A DNA stretch of 64,000 nt from Ectocarpus siliculosus (taxonomy: Eukaryota > Sar > Phaeophyceae > Ectocarpales > Ectocarpaceae). This document shows, one piece after another, positions 28,801 through 40,800 of the stretch (within the stretch, counting starts at the first letter, position 1; each line of letters begins with the position of its first letter). The DNA is taken from contig FN649728.1 in assembly GCA_000310025.1 (NCBI GenBank), positions 7,093,813 through 7,157,812 of the forward strand, in the 5' to 3' direction. The position numbers and the translations under genes are program-made. The notes under the pieces are model-generated. The model was not told the origin of the DNA and made no database searches. It was given only the letters and a program-made list of their open reading frames with translations.

Positions 28801-31800
28801 CGCCCCCTTTGTACCAAGAAGAATGGTTGTCGCGGGGTTTGGGTCGTTCTGCAGCATGTCAGGCTCAGTTCTGCAGCATGACCTCATTTGGTCAAAATCT
28901 CACGAGGTTCCCAGCAGGGCACGCACACCTTTAGCTCGGAGCTGTACTCTTTGTAGAGGGCCCAGCTTGACTCGGTGGCCGTTAAGTCTTCCTCGATGGC
29001 GTCCACCCCTTCCAGTCGTGGCGCCGGCATTCCGAACGACACGCAGTTTTCCTTGAGGGTTTCCGCCTGACGCAGGCGTGTGGATAGCGATCAAATTTAC
29101 GCTTGTGTCAAAATACAGTATTTCCGATGCAAGATCATGCTATGTAGCATCCACATCCTAGTTGTAGACGTTTCCACCCATAACGCGTGCGCTGTCGTTA
29201 GCATCCACCCCCAGCTGGCTATTTTGATACATGATATGAGCTCGTTCATCAACGAGGGTAAACACGCCTCACCTCTTGTATCTCAAAACCTAACCTAACA
29301 CCCTAGATTGTGTTCCCAAAGCTGGCCGGGCCATGACATGAACATCAATATTCTCTGCAGGGGTGACTGCTAGTGAACCCTCGTCCCTTTTACCCTCCTC
29401 AAGGAACTCTTTCTGTCAAGACGGAACAAGTTTCAGAAGGACAAAACGGTGTATTTCGTCTCCCCCCCGCCGTCTACAATAGTTCGGTGAAAGTGACAAA
29501 ATTCCAATCGGGCATCACTCGATTCCATACCCTTGGCCTCATTTCCCTTTCGCGCGCGTACCTTGCTCTGGTGCTCCTGGAACTGCTCACGCCAGTCGCC
29601 AAGCGCAGTGAAGACCCGCTCCACCTCAGCCGTAGACCAATCTTTCATCTCCTGGGGCTTCAGCGCTCGCCACCTCGCACCAAACTTGTCGATCATCTAA
29701 TGTGAGGAGAAACAGAAAGCATATTGTCGTCGCGTACGCGACGTTGGCTCTCAATGTGTATGTCATGGGTCATCGAGAAAAATGCTAGTGCCCGTTTTGT
29801 GGCATACTTCATACTACGATCAAGTACCTCGAATAGTTTAATAGTTTGTCTGGTGAAGTGGTTTGGCTGACGTCGCGCCTACCCATGTCTATAGTATATA
29901 CCAGTGGCGTGGAATGATGTCAACGCGTGCTTTCAAGAATTTGTGTACTCGCGTGAAACTTCTTTTTTAGGTGAACCATTCCGTGCGCTCTACACTGTTT
30001 ACATAGCCTCCGTACCATTCTCGGGGTACTCGAATAACGTCCCACCTGATTTAACTGCATGACTTCCTCCTCGAGAACGCCCTTCAGACTCTCCTTCTGC
30101 TCTTCTACCATCTCCTGGAAAGCCTCCGCCGCGATGTCGAACTCGTCCCACCTTCCGCCCTCCCCGTCTAATCCGGCCATCTTAGAAATCGCCTCTGATG
30201 CGTCCACCTTCGGGGTAACGAGAGTTAAGCAACAGCCCACGGCTGAATACACAAATCTTCCAATAACCTATGCACGAGGTTGGTGGAATATAGCCCACCC
30301 TTCGGGGACTCCAAACAGCGTTGGCGTCAATGCCCGATACATCCAACAGTTTTCCCTCCAAAGCCTCGCTTTGTAGGAGGTCTTTGCTCGCCAGTGATTT
30401 GAAGAGACGGCCTTGTTCAGAAAATATGCCGTGGTGGGTACGACGGAAAAAAAACAAAACATTGGTGCACACCAAACTGACCTGGTTTCCGGGCGCGTGC
30501 TGCAAAAGGAGAGCCTTGAGACCCACGCACTTGCTCGAGAGCCGTCGAATGTCATCCTTCTTGGACTCCATCTCCTTCCAGTCACGCTTCGCCTGGGCGA
30601 ACATCGCGCAGTTCCAACAACAAAAAAATAAAATCGAGGTTAAAAAACTGTAGATTTTCGAAGAGATCCATATTTAGTACACACGAGCACACCGGCTAAC
30701 GTCTATCCAGGACCATGCGTTAAAATACTCTGCTGTGAGCGAGCAGGGAAAAGCAAACATCAACAGGCGAAAGCGATGCCGGGCATGCCATCACCTCGCC
30801 GATGTCGTCGATGGTGCGGGGCCGCCTGCTTAGCTTTTCCATCGAGTCTTCCAGGAACACATCGACAGCCTTGAAGTTCGAAAGCACCGCGTTCCTGAGG
30901 GAAACCGTGAGGGCATCGGCCAGGCGCTGCAGCTGGTCCTCGATGCAGGCCTTGAACGGAAACATGCTCACGGTGATGCAGTCCACCTGTCGAGAGGGAG
31001 AAGACACCAGCAACCAGACCAATGGCACCCAATACCTTCCGTCATGTTTGTGTGAGACTAGGACCACCGATCCTGTGCCCAGGTTAAGGGGGATAGTAGA
31101 ACGGTCTTGCAAGCGAAGAATCGATGTCGTAAACGGCAACGACAGCAATAACCTCGAGGTTTTCGGCTGTTTTTTGCGCAGAACACTCGAGTGATTTGGT
31201 AGACCAACTTCGGGTAGCGCGATGTTGAAAACTGAGCACTGCGTTTACGACATAGAAAGCTCAAATTGTTGTCATGTTTTCGTCGCCGCCGGAACGGTCT
31301 TTTTCCAACTGTCGCTAGATACAACCGGGATAGAGAAAAATACGCATGTGCATGAGGCAAACATAGACGCCTAGGCATACGCACACGTTTCCAAAAAGAA
31401 CAACCTTGAGAAAATTAATGCGGCAGTAGACATGCACTACAACTCAAAGCAAACATCATCGTGAGTAGTCTGGGTTGCGCCGTGGCGAGTCGCCGGGGGG
31501 GGGGGGGGGGGGGGGGGTACCCAAAGCGAGGAGGCCCGAATCCTTGAAACNNNNNNNNNNNNNNNNNNNNNNNNNNNNNNNNNNNNNNNNNNNNNNNNNN
31601 NNNNNNNNNNNNNNNNNNNNNNNNNNNNNNNNNNNNNNNNNNNNNNNNNNCCTGCTAAAGGGGTGTTCGGGCATCTTGTGCTTACTTCCTTGCGTACGGA
31701 TGGCAGCTGCGAATGACTTTATTTATTTTCTGGTGCTTTCACTTCCAGAGACAGTTATAAGCATTGCTGTGTAACTGCCTCGAGGGTGCTTGACCATTTT

Positions 31801-34800
31801 AACACAACGTGGTGCGATCATCCCCTTTGCGCGGAGTCAGGGTTCTCGACTCCTCACAGCATAGTCTACTCGACCACCACTAGATTACCGCAAAGAAAAA
31901 CCAAAGAAAAAAAAAAAAGCGGTAGGGGTGGGGAAGGGTACTGAGGCCTCCCTGTCCCTGTCGCAGAGAGCCTGAAGACTCCCAAAACGAAACCGAAAAC
32001 GCTTATATCTACCTTAAGCATGGATTGGGAATAACCTCTACGGGTTGGACATGAGACTTGCGCTATCATACTCTCAGCGTTCTGTCTTGTTTCTTGCACC
32101 AGGGAGTTGTGCGTACTACCTTGATTATCTCGGGCAGCTTTTCCGCTTCCCTCCTGCGAATCTTCACGGCCTTGAAGTTTTCCTCGAACTCCTGCGCCGC
32201 CGCGACGTGGGAGTCGACGAAGCTGTCGAGGTCTACCTGACCCAGCACCGTCCAACCCTTGTACGTCTCCTGTTCACGTTTCAACGCGAACACGAACAAC
32301 CTTGATGTAAATGATACATGAGGATTCAAGTCTGGAAGGATTTCAGAAGTGCCGACGGAGTGATGAACGTTTGGGCTGACATGCCCCTAACTGGTAATCA
32401 CAGGGAAGGAACATCGCGTTCCTTAACCTCCTTGCCTTGACTAGACTCGGTGTTTTTCATAATTTATGGGAGACGTAGCAAGCTCCCTTGGAACCAGACA
32501 ATCACGCTAGAACATCGTACTTGTCGTTCTTTCTTAGCCAGAGCTGATGGCATATCTTGCGACGGCGACGAGCATTAGAATTCTAGATAGACTTTTCTGG
32601 CAATATCTTTTCAAACACACCGACAGTCTCAAAGAACACGCTCTTGTTGGTTACACACGTAGATCTTGCACGGTTAGCCGTAGACACGCGAAACGTGTCG
32701 TGCCCTCGACGATAGGTTGCCTTCGGCCGCAATGGGTTCCTGCTGGTCTACTTTCCGACAGAACCAAGTGATTCAGTGAACCGAATGGAGAGAGCCTTAG
32801 AACCTTGAGTAAAGCTCACCACGAGCGCGGCAAGGCGCTGGAAGATGCCCTCAGCTTTCTCGTACACGCGAAGGAGCGACTTGCTGTTGGCGGCTGCCAT
32901 CTTATGGTACACCTATTCGTTTCACACGCGGCACAGCGAGAGCAAGAAATTCCCGGCAAGAACAATTTGGAGATTTTCAGCGGCAACCAGAAGCTTGATT
33001 CTTGCCAAGATCTCTCGGGAGTTCCCCCTGTACAGAACACTCCTTCAAGAAGCCCCACAAGCAGCGCAAACCACGGCTCGGCGAATTGCACGCGCTTGTG
33101 CCCTACTAGCATCATGGCAACCGGCAGCATCGCTTTGTCATCAGAGCCCAGTCGACACAGCCTAGCGATCGGACTGTCCCTACCGTGTACCGGTGAGGCC
33201 GTTGGGTCACATCGGAGGGTTCTCAACGAAACTTAATTTTTTTTGTTCGTCATCAGTTCCAATCATGCTTGTTTCGAGTGCTATCATTCGCACTGCTGGT
33301 CGTCGACGACGCGCAATGACGCACACCTTTACGTTGCCGAAGCCCTCGAAGAGGTTCGGGATGCTCACGAACTTCTTGGTGTCTCGGTAGTAGGAGGCGC
33401 GCAGCTCTTCCAGCGGGGGCTTGAACTGAAGCAAACGTTGCGTGAAGACTAGCTCGGCCCGAACCTCTCCGAGGTTTTCGTTTAGAGATTCGAGGCCCAT
33501 CTGATATCCCGCCTCGAGGGCCTTGTACATCTGGTAAGCGGGCAAGAGAAAAAAGCAAGCCATCCGGCGTCATGTGTGGTTTTCTCGTCCCGTGGAATAC
33601 GACGACCGCAGGCGGTTACCCCGACGCTAGGGCCTTGTACATCTCATAAGCGAAAATGCAAACCTTCGGTGTGACATCCGGTGTCATGTGTGAGTTTCTC
33701 GTCCCATTGGGCAACGACAACGGCAGGCGGGGTCCCAGATGCTAGGGCCATGTGCGTACCATGAAAATTGGGCAAACGCTCGGTAGGCGACGGCGCTTTC
33801 AACCTCGGGAATATCTGGCGCTGCCATGACCTGACTAAGCGAAATTCGGGCGGGACGCTTTTTCTGCTATGACCGACAACCAGCTACAACAAGACCATGT
33901 CAGCGTTTGCTACATAATGCAACACCGACATCCGCATCAACGCGACCACGACCGTAGAACCAGGTTAACCTTAAGCAAGGCTTGAACTAATAGTATTCCT
34001 TACTATCAAACAGTTTCGAGCTTAACACTCAACGAGTACTCTCGAACCCAAGTGGATAAATGCTCTTGGAGCGTGAGACAAAACAAAAATGAGCCAAATC
34101 ACCTGGTGGTCCCAGTAGGTGATCCACTGCTCCACACTTGAAGCCGAGTACTTCGCTTGAATGCCGCTCACCACTTCCCTGAGACCATTGGCGCAGCAAA
34201 CAAGTTTTGCCGTCTTTTCAACTACCTCGACTGGGTATGTTGCCTGCCACTGGGTGTTAGGGCTTTTATGGTTCTGTCACCTTATCCGGACGGGAACGAG
34301 TGATGCCAGTCAACACCCCCAAACGACCATCTGCAGAAAACAAGCTGCCCTTGCTACAGTGATGGTTTACCGTGCCTACGGTACCTTATTTGAGCCCAGT
34401 GCGTCTTCCAACGGTCTCTTTGCCGAAGGAGGTCAATAGACATGATGCCCGACACGAGGGATGACAGCGAAGCATGCACCTGCGGCGAAGATGAAGAGGT
34501 GGACGGTGGCGTAAGTATAGGAAGCACTGGTGGCCAGAAAAAAAACATAGTGCGGCCGACGATCGCCTTTGAGCGTTGACAGACGGATGACGTGTGAAGT
34601 CAGCTGTGTAGTGAGCTGGTTGAACTCTCAGACCCTTGGCATCCATTACGAATATTAGAAGAGTTTGCCATGCGGGGAAAACGGATGAGGAGGACGTCAG
34701 GGGCGGAGCGGCCTACAAAAATAAATAGAATACGAACCGGGGTATTATCCAAGACAGGCCGTGCGCTCTGGTAGCGCGTAGAAAAGCGGTCAATGACAAA

Positions 34801-37800
34801 CGACAGCCACATCTGCCGTCAATATTGGTCCCTAGGGTGCTGGTTTACAAAGTCAGCAACAGCCACAAAAAGCGAGGACGACGACGACGATGACAGCGAC
34901 AATAAGAGAGGCTACAGTGACGGTTTCCATACGGTTGCAACACCTCGCGTACCTTTCTCAACCGTCTATTCTCCATGGACAAAGTGTCGGCCGCCCGCTG
35001 AAGCCTCTCCACGTAGTTCTCACACTCCACGGGATTACTGTTTGAGAAGCAAGATCGAAACATGAATCGTACTGGTGTAACCCGATGCCCGGTTTCATCG
35101 ATGGACTACAGTTGCATTTTGCTAGCTGCGCACGGTTTGAAAAATATGTCTGTCCACAGCCCGACAGCCCAAAGATAAATTGCGAACTCGTTCATGTAGC
35201 TCGATGATATGACCCTACAGTATATGATCGTTCCGGCAAATTCCTGGTCATTCCCGAGTTTCTAAAAGTTCCTGGTCGGGCTACACCGTTCGGCAGTATT
35301 TCGTGCGTCCAACTGGCGCTTTGACGGTAGGATGCTGGCGTTTTGTATTTAGGAGATACCTATCCAACCATTCAACGAAGAACGCACACGCGAAGAATCT
35401 TGCAACATCCTCTTCTGTTCTTGCTGGCATATCGCGAAAGATCGTCGCTCTCAAGCAAGCCACTGTTCTGAATAACGATGCGAAACTTAGGAAACATTAT
35501 TTTGAGTCATGAACAGCTTCCGGGCTTCTAGCTGGATGTCTCAGAATAGAAGCAACGCAAAAGCTGGCAAACACCATGATGTTTCCCTCCCCACCTCCAA
35601 GTCACCGAAGTCCGCGTGCTTCCGTCTTTTCCCTTCCTGGCTAGGGTTGGCTGCATCACCACCTCTTCAAAGGCCAGCAGGGAATCCAGAAGCATCGGCT
35701 TTTGCACGAGGATCACCTTCGCATGAACAGCCGAACACCCGGACTTCTATCACCACAAGTGTGCACGCCAGAGGGGTTGAATTCCTAAACACCGATATAT
35801 CCCTACCAAGTACACTCAACAGTATCGTAGCGGCTCCGAGGCTTTTCGCACAAGGTACTGTAATAGGTCAACCGAACTCTCAACTAATGAAGAAACACGT
35901 TTCAACGTCAAAGCGTGAAAGGAATCCAATCGGTTGCTTTCGTTCATGAATACCTGCGAAGCCATGTTGTTGTAGAAGTTGGCCACCTTCTTGAGCATCA
36001 CCCCGTAGCGATAGTAAGTCTCGCCCTCCGCTGTGACCTGAAGGCGGCGCGGTCCATGCGACACCGTCCAATACGCGTTTTCTCACGTGACTTTTTTTTT
36101 TTTTTGTCTTCACTTCAAATCAGCGCTCACAGCACTAGTGTCGTTTACTCCAACCCGTGGTCACACAGAAGAGCCCCTCTCTACCCTCCCCTTCTGCGGT
36201 ACTTTGCCTGCGATTTTTAATGCGAGAAGAGTTCAGCACTCTCTTCCCTCTGTGTACACACGAACTAGCGCTATCCACTAGGCCAGGAGCGGAAGCGAGA
36301 GAAAAACTCACTTTGCAAGAAAAGCTTGCTTACGCGGGGATTCGAACCCCTGACCTGACCTCTAGAGGGTTGCGAGGATACCAACTAGACCACCGGGGCG
36401 ACCGGCCCTTAAAGCATGATGGACCCCAGCGAGGCAGCAAAGAAAAAAACTGCCTGTCCGCTTGGCAAAACCGTCTGTTGTGATTGATGCCGCAACACCC
36501 ACCGTTTCAGCGATGGCGACAACGACGACGGTGACGACGATAACGACGAGCACGACCGACCGCCACGCCAGCACGAGCGAAGATCAAGGACGCACCTTCG
36601 ATATTTTCGACGGGATGGCATGCCCCAGCTCGGACAGCTGGCGCACCTCTCGCAGCAGGGTCACCAGGCGTTCGGAATAGTTCACCACCAGGATTCCCCT
36701 CTTGTCGATGTCCATGAGCTGGAGGAAAATTTACGGTTGTTGTTGTTGTTGTTGTTGTTCTTGTCTTCATATTGTGACAACCATTGAAGAAAATCTTATC
36801 ATCAATCTGGCAGCGCTGTAAACAGTTGGTCAAACACAATACTTGGAGGAAACAATATATTTAACGAATATGCCCTTGTTGGTATCGATGCATCGAGAAA
36901 GAAACGCGTAACACCAAGGACGCCGACCACGGATCTAAAGTACCCAAGTTGGCGCACAGTGGCTGCAGCAGCAGGCCGCGAAAAGCGAAGTTTCCCGCTA
37001 ACCCGCAACCCAACCTGCCTTTGCGTTGTGCGTTGTCGAAACACTTCGTACACATTTCTAGACTAGGCAATCTGGGCTTCCAAGGGGGCGGAAATAATCA
37101 ACGAAGACACACATAGACTTTCCTCGGGGGTTGCCCACGGAGAGGGCATTGGCTTCACCGTCGCGAAAAACTCACGTCATCTCAGGTATTTGCGCCCATC
37201 GTAGACACCGTAATTGTTTTTTTTTTCTCCCATCATTGGACTCTGTCGTCTGCCCCTCTGGCCCCTGTCCTCCACTTCTACTAGCTAGACGACCCAACCG
37301 GGGTCGCATAGTAGGGGGGGTTTGGACCCCCTCCTGCGGTTTGTAGTTTTCGAAAATATCTCTTCAACACGGGCCACCGTCAATAGATTACCTCAGTCGG
37401 TGTCACGTGTCAGGTGCCGAATGCAAGAAAAACCTGAACGTCAATCCCTATTGGTGGAGGGTTACATGGTACAGGTGTTGTACATTCCAAACTACCGGCG
37501 CAAATGATAGGAGGTACTGAGCAGAGACCGGAACCGTTTTGATGTGAAGACAACCATAGACTCTAATACAGATTTCCCTGGGTGCTACGATGTAGTGCAG
37601 CGATCTATCTTTATCGTGTTTCTCATCGGTCGTACCTTGCCCCGCATCTGTGTGCTGAGCTCTCCCCCATCCAACCCGTCCTGCACCTCCTCCTATTGAT
37701 GATGTTGATGATGTTGATGATGGTGTCGATGCAGTTGGTTTGGAAAGAGAGGAGAACAAAAGCAATATGTGCCGAAGAGAACGGATGGTAAGGGTACATT

Positions 37801-40800
37801 GCTGCACAATCAAGAGGTACAAATCCAGATCCATAGGCGAGAGAGTCTTGCGCAAGGTATCGCGACCGGGGCGCGCGGGGTGGTGATATACTGTTATTTG
37901 ACATTGTTGTGCATCCTAGACGTTCCTCAACACCGCTACATACCTCCTCGTGCTGCTACTTCTTCCGTATCCGGGGGGGAGGGGGGCAGGGGAAGCAGAG
38001 CATCGTGTGATTCAAATCGCTCTGTGGCTATGTTGGTAGACGTTGTACCACACACATGTCACTCACAATCTTGTAGCTCGTCGGAGGAACAGCAGGTGCA
38101 ACACAAACGACCTTTGAACCACCACCACCCCCTACGCAGTCTTTGCAGGTGTCTTTCTCCAAAGGCACAAAGCTTTGAACACATTGTTGTGCCGTGCTTA
38201 ACGACAAGGGATAAAGCTGGACATGCCATGCAACCACCATGCGCCTTCGGGTGATGCATTGCACTACTCCCAGGTGGATAGTCCATTAGGCTACGAGAGC
38301 CCTAACATGCCACAAGGATAACAAAAAAAGGTCGTCGGAGCGCCAAGGTGGTGCAATTACGCCATGATTTGCCAATACCAACTTCAAGGCGATAGTACCT
38401 GCCATTCCTCGAAAAGGGAGGCCTCTCGCCGCCTGGTCTTCCTCACCAACTCTGAAGAAATTTCCTCGAAAGCTCTGTGAGAGGGAGGCGAGTGAGGGCG
38501 GTATCGGTAGCTTCAACCGGCAGCAGGAATAGCGACAGCGAGAGTCCTCAAGGATCAAACGGAACACCATGCGGGCCTAGCTCGACCAGCAAGAAAACCT
38601 CTATGATGTATCTAAAGTAGAAGATGTCCGCATTTTCTACCCATGCTTAAGTTCAAACTTATTGTCGAGTAAGAGACATGGCAACATACAGACAGGGTCA
38701 GAGTCCGACACGACTTCAGCATGAAGGAATCACGCAGGCAAACAAAACGGTTGTCTCCTTCCACCGAATGTTTCGGCAGGACAGATGATAATGATGACCA
38801 GTCATATACCTGAAGCTAGATAGGTCTGAGAGCACGCTGGAGGCGGCCTCCCCGGTGGCCCGGACACGTGCGCATAGCTGGCGGCAGTACACCACGCCAC
38901 GGATCTTAATAATCGAGCGTTTCGAAGCAGTACAGCATGGGCACACTTCGTGAGATGATTCGTTGATAGGTAATAGTGACGTCAGTGATCGCTCGACGAT
39001 GTTGGAGTGTCAGGCGACATCACATCAATCCTGTGGAAAGACAGCCACGCAAAGCTACCCTTCTACGAGCACTTGTGGGAGGAGCCAGAGACACGGGACA
39101 TCCAATCCATGCTTGATTCGTCGTACTTGGGAATGAAACGAAGTTCGAAAATACAAGGGGCCCCGATTATCGCAAACAACCCCTACTACTTCGTAGCTGA
39201 AAACCTTTGCTGCCCCAATCAATCAGTGTCTTCGACGGCTGGACACCACTCCATGGCTTACTCTGGGAGACAAGTTACGACCCCAAGGTAGGGTATCGCC
39301 AGCCGCAGAGGGGTGGTGGCCATGAACTCCGGAGGACAGGTCTTGCTCGTCGAACGCCGCCTCCAGCTCCGCCTGACAATGCCGAATCGAAACGCAGGGT
39401 AACATCCCCGGCAGATGTAAGGCCACGAAGTTCCAACAGCACTGGTGCAAAGAAACCACCCCGAAGTTCAACATCGCCTTCTGCTTCAACAGCACCTGGG
39501 CACCCATGCGGGCTGTTGTTCCAAACGCAGTAAGATAAGATGCTTTTCTCTTCGCGTACGATGGGGAGGGTCGCTCGTGAAGCACGAAGATGACCTCACA
39601 CGCGAAAAACACTAAATGCTGTTGCTGCAAGCATGGATGGGCACGACGGCATCTCTGATCCTAAACGTACTTGCGGGAATGGGGTATCGACGTTCTTTTT
39701 GTATTTCTGGTGTGCTCTTGACTCCGCGAACACTCCTCGTAGACTATCAGGTCAGCGAGACCACCGTCCCGTAATTTCTTATTGGAGTGGATTCTCCTCG
39801 AACTGTTGGAAACACCCAGCAAACGTCCCCCAGCATGCTGAAGCCAATCAGCGAGCTTCCCTCTCGACACAGTGCTTTGTTGACGCGCGCCCCCGTTGCC
39901 TCGTACGTTTCGACGCTCACCATCTGCTCCGTAAGCTGACTGAGCAAGGCCTCTCGTTCGCTCCCTAATGCCTCTCGGATCTGCCGCCGCCTCATCAAAT
40001 TGGCAAACCTTTCAAAAAGCAGGTTTTAAGGTAGACTAGAGTTGAGTTTGGGGGGTGGAAGCAATAATAATTACAGGGGTGGACGGTGTGGCTATGTTGA
40101 GATCGGTTGCGTTACATGGTATCACCCTACGCACAAGGCGTTTCTGCCCTCCGCTAGTGAATGAAAGCCACCTCAATCTGAGTACAACACGTTGCCTGGG
40201 AGCCAGTACTATTCTAAAAACGCCCGTTCCATGTGGTTTCCCCGTCAGTCATACCCCCGCACGTCAGTCGCCGTACCCACGCCTTTTACCTCTGAAACTC
40301 CTTCAGGAGCAACTGAGGCCTCGCGTTCATTCCCCCGATGCGCCTGAAGACCAGGATGACAAAGCAAGGATTGCCACAATTGGCGCATTAGTTAGCCGTG
40401 GCCGAGAATAAGGACAAGTATATAACACGATGGTTGAAACTGGAAGCGCGGGGGAGGGGGGTGACTGACTGAAGAAAGGCGGTGGCTTACAGGCTGTGCA
40501 AGGCTGCCGAAGGCAACTTGAAGAAACAGATGGAAAAAATTGTTTGAGTTCTGAATCAAAACGATCTTGAGGTGGCTTTCGTGGCGGCATCGCGTCCATC
40601 CTCGTGAAGAAAAACCGCCCAAGCCCAACGAGAATAAGCCAAGTATGTATTGTACATGATGTCCACTCCTGGGATTCTCGACCTCCTTTTTTTGTTCAAT
40701 ATTGGCAGCGAATGCAATGGAAGGTGAACCGTTCGCGTCTGCCTCGTAGAAAATTGGGGAAATATTGTAACAGAAAAAGGTCGGTCACGAGCGTAGCTCA

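Noticed and set aside
36328-36405. A tRNA gene on the minus strand
   Set aside because: The A and B boxes are present but the acceptor halves do not pair and the anticodon loop is oversized, and poly(A) ends the unit, so it is better read as a SINE head.
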